DNA of 62,668 nucleotides from Sphingobium indicum BiD32. Lineage in GTDB: Bacteria > Pseudomonadota > Alphaproteobacteria > Sphingomonadales > Sphingomonadaceae. Below, piece after piece: positions 7,850-19,144 of this stretch. Position 1 is the first letter of the stretch; the number at the start of each line of letters is the position of its first letter. A model generated the notes under the pieces. It worked only from the letters and a program-made list of their open reading frames with translations, did not search any database and had not been told where the DNA came from. Made by a program: the position numbers and the translations under genes. The stretch is taken from contig NZ_CAVK010000183.1 in NCBI RefSeq assembly GCF_000382885.1, positions 1 to 62,668 of the forward strand, written 5' to 3'.

Positions 7850-8268
7850 TGGGCTACAGCAGCGGTTGTCACACAACATTTCACCATCGCTATCATCTCG
7901 TCTGGGCACCGAAATATCGGTTCAAGGTGCTGCATGGCGAGGTGCGTCTGCGGGTTCGCGAGATTATCCGACAGGTCTGTGCCGAAATGGGCGTGACGAT
8001 CGTCCACGGCGTGCTTTCGTGCGATCACGTCCACATGTTCGTCGAGATACCTCCGCACGTATCAGTCAGCGACTTCGTGCGCCGGGCCAAGGGGCGGTCA
8101 TCGCGTAAAATCCAGCAGGAGTTCGAGCATATTCGCAAGCGCTACTGGGGACAACGCTTCTGGCAACGCGGCTACTTCTCGACCACATCCGGCAACATCA
8201 CAGATGACACTATCCTGCGTTACCTCGACAAACATGGCCACAAAAACGGCTTCAGCCCCGCGCCTTGA
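7849..8268 (+). CDS. tnpA: IS200-type Y1 (HUH) transposase TnpA
   Basis: A 139-residue single-strand DNA transposase. The HUH motif is visible in SCDHVHMFVEIP, and the catalytic tyrosine is in RGYFSTTSGNIT near residue 113. The N-terminal block HTTFHHRYHLVWAPKYR is characteristic of the family. The length is normal and the frame is intact, so the element may be active. The start codon abuts the right arm of a 28-bp hairpin, which implies translational repression. Confidence 0.92.
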   Translation: MGYSSGCHTTFHHRYHLVWAPKYRFKVLHGEVRLRVREIIRQVCAEMGVTIVHGVLSCDHVHMFVEIPPHVSVSDFVRRAKGRSSRKIQQEFEHIRKRYWGQRFWQRGYFSTTSGNITDDTILRYLDKHGHKNGFSPAP

Positions 8269-8288
8269 TCCTACCGGCGTCAGCCGGT

Positions 8289-8549
8289 CAGTCATTCAGA
8301 CATCCAGTTAACTGGCAACTTTCACTGCCGCGACCAGTCAAAGTTTACTTCCAAAAGGCACCTTGCCGTCAGGGCCGGGACCACGACGGGCGCGGTGGAT
8401 GTGAACGACGTGCACGTGAATGCCCGCGTTAGCGCCGCGATCAGCGACATAGACATCATCCATAGCGAGGTTGTTTTGGTCGATGCGGCATGACGGGCGG
8501 CATGGTACGGCATGTTGCCGCACCATGCGACTATGCGATAGAAGGCTCC
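8289..8549. other. Intergenic between the IS element and the fucose genes
   Basis: About 260 bp with no supported gene. The minus-strand ORFs have no motif I recognise. The GAAGG before 8550 is the likely ribosome-binding site of the next gene. Confidence 0.4.
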
Positions 8550-9374
8550 ATGCTAGTCGACGCCCATCATCATCTTTGGCACTATGTCGCAGACCGATTT
8601 GATTGGGTTTCGCCCGGCGAGGCGATAGCGCGCGATTTCGATGTGGATGACCTGCGCCTGTGCCTCGAGAGCCAAGGCATTGACCATTGTATCGCAGTGC
8701 AGACGCACCAGATGACAGAGGAAAGCCGTTTCCTGATCGCCTGTGCCGATCAAATGCCTGAAATCATCGCCATTGTGGGGTGGATAGATCTGCGTTCCGA
8801 CCAGATCGACCTGCTGCTTGATCAGGCGGCCGACCCACGCCTTGTTGGCTATCGCCATGTGGTCGAGGGAGAAGCCGGGGATTTCCTGACAGAGACCGCG
8901 TTCCGGCGCGGGATTCGCACGTTGATGGCACGCGATCTGAGCTATGACATATTGATCAACCGGCACCAGTTGCCCAGCCTGCCCGACTTTCTGGACGCCG
9001 TTGGTCCGGGTCGATTGGTGCTGGACCATGGTGCCAAGCCGGATATTCGCGGCGGCGGGTGGGAACCCTGGGCCGCCGATCTGCTGGCTGCGGCGCGCTT
9101 CCCCTATCTTCATTGCAAATTGTCCGGGCTGGTCACCGAAGCGGACGCCTATGTCTGGCAGGCCGCCCAGATTGAACCCTATCTGGCCCATTTGCTGACA
9201 GCGTTCGGGCCAGAGCGATTGATGTGGGGATCGGACTGGCCCGTATGCCTGCGCGCCGCAAGCTATGAAGCCGTGTTCAGGCTGGTATCCGATTTTGTCG
9301 ATCGTCACTGCCCACAGGCGCGAACAGCCATTTTTGGTGCCAATGCCATGCGCTTTTACCGCAAAGCCCCCTGA
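8550..9374 (+). CDS. Amidohydrolase_2 family lactonase, probable L-fuconolactonase
   Basis: A 274-residue protein. Start 8550 gives MLVDAHHHLWHY, the classic N-terminal metal motif of this family, with GAAGG upstream; a start at 8490 would add an untypical leader. Other blocks: VGWIDLRS, LVGYRHVVEGE, LVLDHGAKPDI, LHCKLSGLVTEA and MWGSDWPVC, the last containing the conserved Asp. The family hydrolyses sugar lactones, and position next to L-fucose dehydrogenase and fuconate dehydratase points to L-fucono-1,5-lactone. It acts in the cytoplasm. A hairpin just after the stop suggests that the downstream genes have their own promoter. Confidence 0.85.
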   Translation: MLVDAHHHLWHYVADRFDWVSPGEAIARDFDVDDLRLCLESQGIDHCIAVQTHQMTEESRFLIACADQMPEIIAIVGWIDLRSDQIDLLLDQAADPRLVGYRHVVEGEAGDFLTETAFRRGIRTLMARDLSYDILINRHQLPSLPDFLDAVGPGRLVLDHGAKPDIRGGGWEPWAADLLAAARFPYLHCKLSGLVTEADAYVWQAAQIEPYLAHLLTAFGPERLMWGSDWPVCLRAASYEAVFRLVSDFVDRHCPQARTAIFGANAMRFYRKAP

Positions 9375-9390
9375 TCCGTCTCCGACGGAT
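9374..9390 (+). terminator. Possible terminator after the lactonase gene
   Basis: ATCCGTC-tcc-GACGGAT forms a 7-bp stem right after the stop codon, followed by ATTATT. The T-tract is weak, so attenuation is as likely as full termination. Confidence 0.4.
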
Positions 9391-9552
9391 ATTATTCCCC
9401 CCGGCCGCATCAACCTGACTGACAGGCCGTGCGATGACAGCCCGTCCAGCCACATCAACCCGTGTTTACTGCACCCCTGCCCGGTCGGATGCAGGACGGA
9501 ATGCGAACGAAGCCGGCCTTGGCCGTCCGTCCGAAAGAATCCATTCAACGTC

Positions 9553-9580
9553 TTGATCCATTTTTACTTCCATATATAAA
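9553..9580 (+). promoter_or_regulatory. Sigma-70-like promoter of the fucose operon
   Basis: TTGATC (9553-9558), a 16-nt spacer and TATAAA (9575-9580), in a local AT-rich stretch 42 nt before the next gene. No other strong candidate lies in the 9375-9621 spacer. Confidence 0.5.
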
Positions 9581-9621
9581 ATCTATTTTCCTATTCTAAT
9601 TCCCGGATCGCGAGAGGCTGA

Positions 9622-10365
9622 ATGAAGCGCTTTGAAGGCAAGACCGTGCTTGTGACCGCAGCCGGACAAGGCATAGGCCGCGCCACCGCAGAGCGGTTTC
9701 GTGATGAAGGCGCAACGGTGTGGGCCGTCGATCGGGATCATGCGGCGCTGGCGGCCATTGCCGGCGTGCGGCCGCTGGTCACCGACCTGACCGATCCGGT
9801 CGCGATTGCGCAATTGCCGGCGGTTACCGGCCCGATCGACGCTCTGGCCAATGTGGCCGGCTATGTTGCGGCGGGTAACATATTGACATGCAGCGAAGCG
9901 GATTGGCGATTGTCGTTCGACCTGAACGTCGACGCGATGGTTCGGATGATCCGGGCTTTTTTGCCTGCAATGCTGGATCGCGGCGGCGGGGCGATCGTCA
10001 ACATGGCGTCCATCGCATCGAGCGTGAAGGGCATACCCAACCGCTTTGCCTATACCGCGTCCAAGGCTGCGGTCGTCGGCCTGACCAAATCGGTTGCGGC
10101 TGATTTTATCAACCGGGGCATCCGTTGCAACTGCGTATGCCCCGGCACGATCGACACCCCGTCGCTGCGCGAACGGGTAGCGTTGCAGGCCGCGACCGAC
10201 GGAACGACCTTGCAGGATGCCACGGCCGCCTTCGTTGCGCGCCAGCCGATGGGCCGGTTCGGGCGGGCCGAAGAAATCGCTGCGCTGATCGCCTATCTGG
10301 CCAGCGAGGAAGCCGCCTTCACCACTGGCGCAGTGCATGTGATCGACGGCGGATGGGTCAATTGA
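9622..10365 (+). CDS. SDR, probable 2-keto-3-deoxy-L-fuconate dehydrogenase
   Basis: A 247-residue classical SDR. The cofactor loop is [10 protein letters not shown] (residues 11-20), the NAG-type motif is LANVAGY, the catalytic Ser is in [10 protein letters not shown] and the Tyr/Lys pair in YTASKAA. The run [19 protein letters not shown] is typical of the BDH2-like/KDF dehydrogenase subgroup. In the non-phosphorylated L-fucose pathway it oxidises 2-keto-3-deoxy-L-fuconate with NAD. It is the first gene behind the promoter at 9553 and is followed after 10 nt by L-fuconate dehydratase. Confidence 0.82.
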   Translation: MKRFEGKTVLVTAAGQGIGRATAERFRDEGATVWAVDRDHAALAAIAGVRPLVTDLTDPVAIAQLPAVTGPIDALANVAGYVAAGNILTCSEADWRLSFDLNVDAMVRMIRAFLPAMLDRGGGAIVNMASIASSVKGIPNRFAYTASKAAVVGLTKSVAADFINRGIRCNCVCPGTIDTPSLRERVALQAATDGTTLQDATAAFVARQPMGRFGRAEEIAALIAYLASEEAAFTTGAVHVIDGGWVN

Positions 10366-10375
10366 GGAACAGATT

Positions 10376-12402
<2,027 letters not shown>

Positions 12403-12426
12403 CAAAAAATATGTCGGAGAGGTCGA

Positions 12427-13704
12427 ATGAAGAAGCCAGGTGCCGATCGTTATCGGCCCGCGATGATCCTGACCATTTCGCTGTTTTTCCTGTGGGGAAT
12501 GGCGAATAATCTGAACGACATATTGATTGCCCAGTTCCGGCGCGCCTTCACTCTTTCAGATTTCGAGACGAGTTTCGTCCAGCAGGTTTTCTATCTCGGC
12601 TATTTCCTGCTCGCCATTCCGGCCGCGATGGTTGCACGCGAGCGGGGTTATAAGAGCGCGATCGTTTTGGGGCTGCTTCTTTATGCGCTCGGTGCGCTGC
12701 TATTCTACCCGGCGGCGCAGCAGGGCGAATATCGCTATTTCCTGGTCGCGCTGTTCGTGATTGCCTGCGGCCTTGCCTTTCTGGAAACCGCCGCCAACCC
12801 GCTGATGACCGAATTTGGCGACCCAACCAAAGCCGCGCGCCGCCTGAACCTGGCACAGGCCGCCAACCCGGTCGGCACTGTCGCCGGCGTCCTGATCGGC
12901 AAATATTTCATCCTGTCCGACATGACGCATAACGAGGCCAGCATAGCCGCGCTCAGTCCGGCTGCCCGTTCGATCCTGCTGCGCAGCGAAGTGCAGGCGG
13001 TGCAGACGCCCTATCTGATTATCGGATTGGTGGTACTCGGCTTTGCTATCGCCGCATCCGTTATCCGTTTCCCCGGCAAGGCGGATCAGGAGGCCATCGA
13101 ACCCGGCCACACCGCTTCATTCCGCACCGCTTTCCGCCGACCGCAGCTGATTGCGGCGACGATCGCGCAATTTTTCTATGTCGGGGCGCAGGTTGGGCTG
13201 TGGAGCTACACTATCCGCTACGCCGAACAGAATATGACCGGCATGATCGAGCGGGATGCCGCTGACTATCTGTTTGCCAGCCTGGTTCTGTTCGGCATTG
13301 GCCGCTTTGTCGGCACCGCATTGATGAGCCATGTTACGCCGCCCCGGCTGCTGCGGATCTTTGCCATGGCGAGCCTTTGCCTAAGCGTTGGCGCGGCCAT
13401 TACTGGCGGGCAGACCGGGCTGGTCCTGCTGGTCGCGACAAGCTTTTTCATGTCTATCCAGTTCCCGACCATCTTTGCGCTCGGCGTCAGTGGATTGGGA
13501 CCGTTGCGCCGGGTCGGCGCGTCACTGATCGTCATGGCCGTTATCGGCGGCGCGGTGCTGACCGGGGCGATGGGCTTTCTGTCCGACCGGTTCAGCATCA
13601 ATGCCGCGCTCTGTGTTCCGGCGCTGGCCTTTCTGGTAGTCATCCATTTTGCCATGCGTGACCATAAGCAGGCGTCTGTTGTCGACGACAGTCTTGCCCA
13701 CTGA
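12427..13704 (+). CDS. fucP: L-fucose:proton symporter FucP
   Basis: A 425-residue MFS transporter of the FHS subfamily with about 12 membrane segments. The N-terminal block FFLWGMANNLNDILIAQFRRAF and the following FVQQVFYLGYFLLAIPA are FucP hallmarks, and the Asn/Asp-Glu positions expected for proton coupling lie in this first half (ETAANPLMTEFG near residue 120). It carries the free fucose released by the GH29 enzyme across the inner membrane. GGAG stands before the start. It lies between the L-fucose dehydrogenase and mutarotase genes in the same operon. Confidence 0.92.
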   Translation: MKKPGADRYRPAMILTISLFFLWGMANNLNDILIAQFRRAFTLSDFETSFVQQVFYLGYFLLAIPAAMVARERGYKSAIVLGLLLYALGALLFYPAAQQGEYRYFLVALFVIACGLAFLETAANPLMTEFGDPTKAARRLNLAQAANPVGTVAGVLIGKYFILSDMTHNEASIAALSPAARSILLRSEVQAVQTPYLIIGLVVLGFAIAASVIRFPGKADQEAIEPGHTASFRTAFRRPQLIAATIAQFFYVGAQVGLWSYTIRYAEQNMTGMIERDAADYLFASLVLFGIGRFVGTALMSHVTPPRLLRIFAMASLCLSVGAAITGGQTGLVLLVATSFFMSIQFPTIFALGVSGLGPLRRVGASLIVMAVIGGAVLTGAMGFLSDRFSINAALCVPALAFLVVIHFAMRDHKQASVVDDSLAH

Positions 13705-13740
13705 GGTTGCAAAGCAACACAGGCGTGTGAAAGTGATGCG

Positions 13741-14121
13741 ATGCAAAAACATGTATTGATACTCGACCTTGTCGATGATGCCGAACTGATTGCCCGGTAT
13801 GAAGCTTTCCACGCCCCCGGCGCGGTTTGGGCTGAAATTATTGACTCGATCCGCGCGGCGGGGATCCTCGCGATGGATATCTACCGCCATGGCAGTCGCC
13901 TCGTCATGACCATGGAGACGGTGGACGAATTCAGCTTCGCCGCAAAGGCCCGTGCCGATGCCGACAACCCGGCAGTTCAACGGTGGGAAGCGCTGATGGC
14001 GCAATTTCAACGCCCCGTGCCCGGCACGCCAGTTGGCGAAAAATGGCAGCGCGCCGAAAGGATTTTCGATCTGGCGCTACAGGATGTTAATGGCCAGCAT
14101 CATGATAGCGAAACCGAGTAA
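13741..14121 (+). CDS. L-fucose mutarotase, RhaM-like
   Basis: A 126-residue protein of the L-rhamnose mutarotase family (YiiL/RhaM fold). The catalytic-type block DIYRHGSRLVMTMET contains the His used by the family, and RYEAFHAPGAVWAEI the N-terminal His. In fucose operons of this type it interconverts fucose anomers before dehydrogenation. It starts 36 nt after fucP and ends 1 nt before the IclR start. Confidence 0.82.
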   Translation: MQKHVLILDLVDDAELIARYEAFHAPGAVWAEIIDSIRAAGILAMDIYRHGSRLVMTMETVDEFSFAAKARADADNPAVQRWEALMAQFQRPVPGTPVGEKWQRAERIFDLALQDVNGQHHDSETE

Positions 14122-14122
14122 A

Positions 14123-14917
14123 ATGACAGGCAGGAAAAAGGCGTCGAACGCGACGGAGCAGCCGCGCAAGGATGCCCCGACTTATCTGGCGCCAGCGCTG
14201 GAAAAGGGCATCGACATTATCGAATTACTCACGACGGCGCCGCAGGGGCTGACCATCAGCGACATCGCGCAAAAGCTGGACCGGTCCATCAGTGAACTGT
14301 TTCGGGTGGTGGTCGTGCTGGCGCGGCGTGGATGGCTGGCCAAGGATGATGGCGACCGGTATCGGGTAGCCTATCATCTGCTGGATGTCGCCCATCGCGC
14401 GACGCTGGCACAGGAACTGCTGCATGTGGCGATGCCCCATATGCACATATTGGCGACGGACATACGCCAATCCTGTCACCTTGTCGTTCCGGTTGAGGAT
14501 CATGGCCTGATTGTCGCGCGGCAGGAAAATCCCGGCGCGGCAGGCTTTGCGCTGCGCGTCGGCACGCATATCGACCTGGTCGCAAGCTGTTCCGGACGGG
14601 TGCTGCTGGCCTTCATGGATGACGACGCGCGGCGGGAGGCACTGGGTAGCAGGCGCAGCCCGCCCACCGCCGAACTGGCGGCCGTCAAACGCCATGGCCG
14701 CGCGCGGATGGAAAGCCGCCGACTGGCTGGCGTCCTTGACCTGGGTTGTCCCGTTTTCGGTTTCGACGGGCGCATCGTCGCTGCGCTGACGGTGCCCTAT
14801 CTTACCCCGATAGATCAGCGTGATCACCCGTCGCTGGAAGAAAGCCACAACAGGATCGAGCAGACCGCTCAACGCATTTCGCGCGAACTGGGCTGGGCCG
14901 GCGGCACCGGGGTATAA
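14123..14917 (+). CDS. IclR-family regulator of the fucose operon
   Basis: A 264-residue regulator with an N-terminal winged helix (LAPALEKGIDIIELL through GLTISDIAQKLDRSISELFRVVVVLARRGWL) and the IclR effector domain behind it, ending GWAGGTGV. I take ATG 14123, just behind the mutarotase stop; 14102 is possible. As the last gene of the fucose operon it most likely senses a fucose catabolite, but no operator is obvious near 9553. The effector pocket cannot be read from sequence. Confidence 0.85.
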   Translation: MTGRKKASNATEQPRKDAPTYLAPALEKGIDIIELLTTAPQGLTISDIAQKLDRSISELFRVVVVLARRGWLAKDDGDRYRVAYHLLDVAHRATLAQELLHVAMPHMHILATDIRQSCHLVVPVEDHGLIVARQENPGAAGFALRVGTHIDLVASCSGRVLLAFMDDDARREALGSRRSPPTAELAAVKRHGRARMESRRLAGVLDLGCPVFGFDGRIVAALTVPYLTPIDQRDHPSLEESHNRIEQTAQRISRELGWAGGTGV

Positions 14918-14921
14918 TCAC

Positions 14922-14960
14922 AATATAAAAAGGACCCGCCCCTCCGAAGGAGAGACGGGC
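14922..14960 (-). terminator. Rho-independent terminator of the TonB receptor gene
   Basis: On the minus strand an 11-bp stem (14959-14949 with 14945-14935, two G-T wobbles) closes a TTC loop and is followed by TCCTTTTTATA. It stands 23 nt after the natural receptor stop at 14983, which supports that stop, rather than the TAG at 15382, as the original gene end. Confidence 0.75.
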
Positions 14961-14982
14961 CGATGGGCACATCTGGAGAGAG

Positions 14983-17691
14983 TTAGAAGCGGACGCTCAC
15001 GCTGGTTGAGAAAACACGTCCGTTCTTGTAGATCGACGTCGGTGCCGAGGGCGTCGAGCTATATTGATAATAGGTTTCATCCAGCAGATTGGATGCCGTC
15101 GCGGTCAACTGGATCGCATCGGAAATTGCGTAGGAAATCTGCGCATCCACCTGGCGATAGGCGGCGGTGTAATCCTGCGACTGCTGACGCCCGAAGCGGT
15201 AAAAATATTTCGACCGACGGTTGTAGCTGACGCGTGCCTGGATCGGGCCACTTTCAAAATAGGGCGAGATCTGGAAGGTGCTGCGCGACAGATAGGGCAG
15301 GCCATTGGCAAAGGGCGTTTCCGCATCGGCAAAAGTGTAGCTCGCCTGGACGCCGAAACCGGCGATCAGGTTGGCGTTACCCTACAGCGAGAAGCCCGTA
15401 ACCTTGGCCTTGCCGCCATTGACCGGACGCGAGATCGAATAATCCAGCGTCTGGCCGGTCACTGGATTGGTAAAGGTTACACCATCCTGCACCGCGTTGC
15501 CGACATAGTTGGAAATATCGCGGTAAAAGACTTCGGCGGACAGGAAGCTGCCCGGTGCGAAATACCATTCGGCAGACAGGCCGTAATTGGTCGCCGCATA
15601 GGGTTTGAGATCCGGGTTGCCACCGCCGCCCGACCGGGTCGCATCGTCCAGCGAGATCGACCCGGCAAGGTCGGAATAGCGGGGACGCGCCATGACCTTT
15701 GCCGCAGCGGCGCGCAAGACGACCTGATCACCTGCATCATAGATCAGGTTGATCGAGGGCAGGAAACGATCGTCACTGTTGGACACGCGGGTCAGTTCAA
15801 ACGCACCATTGCTCTGAACATAGAAGTTCGAGACGTCCTTGGTATGAACGAAACGGACGCCCACGTTACCGCGCAGTTTGCCAGCCTCGAAATTCGCCTG
15901 GACATAGGCCGCGCCGATCTTTTCATCGACCTTGAAATATTCGTTTCGCGCCAGGCCACGGTCAATCTGGACATTGCCATATTGGTCAAGCGCCGCGATG
16001 ATGCCGTCCTTGTCCAATGTAGCATATGGCGTGCCATTTCCGGTCGTCCCCAACCCCTTGTACAGATCCTTGTCGAGCACATAAAAATCAAGGTCACCCA
16101 GAGTGAAATTCTGGTTGGTGAACACCGCGTTGCTGAAGGTCGTATTGCTGTTGGAATGGTCGGCAAAGCGCGCGCCGAACAGAAGGTGGGTAACCGGTCC
16201 CCAGTTCACTTCATGCTTGAAGTTCAGTTCGCCGAACTTCTCGTCATCCTTGGTGAAGGCAGACTGGAGCGGAATGCCGCCAATCTGCCGACCGAAAAAG
16301 GCTACGCCGCCATTGGCCGCCTGATCGGAAGGGCTGAGATTTTCGCCACCAACGGCGGTGAAATTGCTGAGCCATTTGGTTGGATCGCTCGCCGCGGAGT
16401 CCCAATCGACGATCGTGTTCTTGCCATTGGCGCCAGCGGTAAAGCCCTGCTTGGTGCGGAAATCGAGCAGATATTCAGGGTCCTTGCCGCCAGTAGCCTT
16501 GGTATAACCCGCATTGCCGGTGATCAGCCAGCCTTCCGGCTGCCAGTCAAGCATTGCAGAGAATGTGTCATTCTTGACGCGGGTGCGGCGAAAGTTGGTG
16601 TCGAGTTGGCCGGTGGCACCGTTCGTGCCATCCGGGATGCCAGCGAAGGTCGCCGACGTCACGATGCCGTTGGAGGATTGCGCACTCAGCATGCGCGAAC
16701 CTTCAAAGCCATAGGTGTACATCGAATTGGACACATTGTCGTAATTACCGCGAATGATCAGCGCAGTGCCGGTCAACGAAAGGTTTTCGGCCGGGCGGAA
16801 CTGAACAGCGCCATTGAAGCCGATGCGTTCACGCTCCTGCTTGAAGAACTCGCGGGCCAGGAAGGACGCATAACGGGAGTCGCTGAACTCGGTGCGTTCG
16901 GCATTGGTCAGGTCGGAAATCCGCTTGCCGTTGACGAGGGCGCTGGAATTTGCGTTATCGAGCAGAGCGGCGCCAGTGCGGTACCAGTAGGATGCGACAC
17001 CTGCCCGGCTCAACTGCTCCTTGTCATAATTGACGGCGGCCAGCACACCGAAGGTCTCATCCTGGTTCTTCCAGCTGTAGAGTGCTGAACCGCGTAGGCT
17101 GCCACGGCTCGCGCGATCGTTATATTCATAGCCGCCGTTGAAGCGGAAGGTGTTGGCGCTTAGGTCCAGCGGCTTACGGGTAACGACATCGACGCTGGCA
17201 CCAATCGCGCCTTCCTGAAGGCGGGCTTCCGGCGTCTTGTAGACGATCGCCTGGCTGACGATGGCCGGTGCCAGCAGCGAATAGTTGAAGGTGCGGCTCG
17301 ACCGGTCGGACGGATTGCCACCCCAGTCGGCGGACGCGACCGAATGGCCGTCAATGGTCAAGCGGTTGAGCGCCGGTTCGACGCCTGCGATGGACAGCTG
17401 CTCGCCCTCGCCAAACTGGCGATCGACGGTGACACCGGGAAGGCGGGCCAGCGAGTCCGCAATGTTGCTGTCAGGGAATTTGCCGACATCTTCGGCGCTG
17501 ATGACATCAACGATCGAATCTGCCTTGCGCTTGATTTCGATCGCATCGCGCAAACTCGCGCGGTAGCCCGTCACCACGATGTTGTCCTGATCGCTGGACG
17601 CTGATGCTTGCGGCGCGTCCTGCGCCTGAGCCGTAAAGGACACAGCGACCAGAGCGCTGGTCGTCAATAATGCGATATGCCGCAAAGTCAT
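14983..17691 (-). pseudogene. TonB-dependent receptor interrupted by an in-frame TAG
   Basis: The gene starts at 17691 (MTLRHIALLTTSALVAVSF, signal peptide; GGGGGA upstream). The plug contains VVTGYRASLRDAIEIKR, EDVGKFPDSNIADSLARLPGV and NRLTIDGHSV, the pattern of sphingomonad and Caulobacter oligosaccharide receptors. The barrel follows. At 15384-15382 a TAG follows GFSL; beyond it the frame stays open for 132 codons with clear barrel strands (NANLIAGFGVQASYTFADAE, ASNLLDETYYQY) and ends in the canonical STSVSVRF stop at 14983. A single substitution in one codon explains it. As written, the product lacks about the last six strands. Intact, it would import glycan fragments for the nearby glycosidases. 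Confidence 0.85.
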
Positions 17692-17790
17692 GAAAAAGTC
17701 CCCCAATTGCGGCGCTGCGCGCCGACAACTCCCCGGCCATATTGCTGGCCGCCCGATTCTTCCCAACGCTGTGGATTCAGGTCGAACCTG

Positions 17791-17815
17791 ATAACCAAAT
17801 CCACGCTTTGGTTAT
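17791..17815. promoter_or_regulatory. Perfect 9-bp inverted repeat before the TonB receptor, candidate operator
   Basis: ATAACCAAA and TTTGGTTAT flank a 7-nt spacer, about 100 bp upstream of the receptor start. The GGTTAT half-site also occurs upstream of the GntR gene (around 26416), so the GntR regulator at 25600 is a candidate binder. The link is inference. Confidence 0.45.
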
Positions 17816-17855
17816 GTCCATGTTATATTCAGAACCGGCAAAATCTACACAAAAA

Positions 17856-17871
17856 TGACATGTCACCGGTG
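17856..17871. promoter_or_regulatory. Overlapping palindromes in the receptor/kinase spacer
   Basis: TGACATGTCA (17856-17865) and CACCGGTG (17864-17871) overlap, and ATGGTACCAT stands at 18045-18054. All lie in the 515-bp divergent spacer between the receptor and the ROK kinase. A LacI-type or GntR-type site is possible. The 102-codon ORF in this spacer has no recognisable content. Confidence 0.3.
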
Positions 17872-18206
17872 TCGGCGGAACAGGGACGCATAAATGACTG
17901 AATTTTAGATATGAAAATAGCTTTCCAAAACATCCCATTTGCGCAATGGGCGGTCAGTCCCTTGCGAAATCAGTATTTTTACAATCGTTCACATGGCATT
18001 CGCGTAGAATCAGGCGCGGCCATGGTGGGCAATGCGGCAATCAAATGGTACCATGGTGAGGGGCATATATCATGTGCGTTTCCCGTCTTGCGACAAGACC
18101 AATTCAGGCTTTATGGGGATATGGTTCGTCAGGCGCGGAAAACTGTCGCGAACGCTTATGTACCCCGTCATGGGGCGAGTGAAGAACCAATCAGGCGAAT
18201 GATCGG

Positions 18207-19139
18207 GTGGATATGGTAGGAAATAGCCAGGCAATGTTGGCCGGTGTCGAACTGGGCGGAACGAAGGTGGTCGTCCTGCGTGCGCAGGGGCAAAAGATCA
18301 TCGACCATCGCACCATCCCGACCACCACGCCGCAAGCGACATTGGGTGCTGCGGTCGATATCCTGCGCACCTGGCATCATGAAACGCCCTATGCAGCAAT
18401 GGGGATCGGCAGTTTCGGTCCGTTGCAGCTCAACCGGCAGGCGCGCGATTTCGGCGTCATGTTGCCAACGCCCAAGCCCGGCTGGGCAGGCGCTGATATC
18501 TACGCCAAGCTAACCGCTCCATTCGATTGCCCGGTGGTCATCGACACTGACGTAAACGGCGCAGCGCTGGCGGAATTGCGGTGGGGCGCCGGCGCACAAG
18601 GGCCGGTGCCATCCGACAGTCTGTGCTACATCACCATCGGCACTGGCGTCGGCGGCGGCTTTGCCTTCAACGGGCGCACCGTCCATGGTGCCCTGCACCC
18701 TGAAATTGGTCATATTCAGGTACGGCGCGCCCCGGGCGATGATTTCGCCGGTTCCTGCCCCTTTCACGGCGACTGTATCGAGGGGCTGGTTTCAGGTCCG
18801 GCTCTGGCCCGGCGCTTTGGTGCGCCCGGACACAGCATTGCCAGCGACGATCCGCGCTGGGATTTCGTCGCCAGCGATATCGCCCATCTGGTCACCACGA
18901 TCCTGATGAACACGGCCGCGCAACGGATATTGATCGGCGGTGGCGTTGGTACGGGCCGCGCCGACCTGCTGGACCGGATACGCGCCACGGCCGTGACGCT
19001 GGCTGGCGGTTACCTGCCCTATATCAGCGACGCGACTATTGCGTCGGTTGTCCGCACGCCCATGCTGGGTGATCAGGCCGGGCCGCTGGGCACAGTCGCA
19101 CTGGCGCTGGATGCGCTGAACGGGATCGACCGACTCTAA
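18207..19139 (+). CDS. ROK-family sugar kinase (fructokinase/hexokinase type)
   Basis: About 300-310 residues. The phosphate loop is GVELGGTKVVV near the N-terminus, the hinge DTDVNGAALAELRWGAG and TIGTGVGGGFAF follow, and the zinc site is HPEIGHIQ with CPFHGDCIEGLVSG. This pattern is that of the Zymomonas-type fructokinase/glucomannokinase group. It could phosphorylate mannose, fructose or glucose set free outside. The start is uncertain: 18207, 18213 and 18234 all fit, the last placing ELGGTK closest to the usual start. It is divergent from the TonB receptor and convergent with the PTS operon, with only 5 nt between. Confidence 0.85.
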   Translation: MDMVGNSQAMLAGVELGGTKVVVLRAQGQKIIDHRTIPTTTPQATLGAAVDILRTWHHETPYAAMGIGSFGPLQLNRQARDFGVMLPTPKPGWAGADIYAKLTAPFDCPVVIDTDVNGAALAELRWGAGAQGPVPSDSLCYITIGTGVGGGFAFNGRTVHGALHPEIGHIQVRRAPGDDFAGSCPFHGDCIEGLVSGPALARRFGAPGHSIASDDPRWDFVASDIAHLVTTILMNTAAQRILIGGGVGTGRADLLDRIRATAVTLAGGYLPYISDATIASVVRTPMLGDQAGPLGTVALALDALNGIDRL

Positions 19140-19144
19140 GTAAG

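Larger units (their letters stand above)
7734..8288 (+). mobile_element. IS200/IS605-type insertion element
   Basis: The left end has hairpin TCCGAC-ttca-GTCGGA (7734-7749) and the right end ACCGGC-gtca-GCCGGT (8273-8288), the subterminal hairpins expected for HUH-transposase elements. A single Y1 transposase gene (7849-8268) lies between. Exact cleavage points cannot be set from one copy; the true ends should lie a few bases outside these hairpins. No tnpB-like gene is present. It separates the SDR remnant from the fucose genes. Confidence 0.8.

Noticed and set aside
7734..8288. Possible CRISPR or other repeat array at the hairpins
   Set aside because: Only three unrelated hairpins are present, all explained by an IS200-type element; there are no direct repeats with spacers.
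15064..17088. 674-codon plus-strand ORF opposite the TonB receptor
   Set aside because: It is the mirror frame of a clear TonB receptor with signal peptide, plug and barrel; its text has no domain.
17911..18219. 102-codon ORF in the spacer between the TonB receptor and the ROK kinase
   Set aside because: No recognisable motif, no good ribosome-binding site, and it overlaps the start of the kinase and the likely control region.
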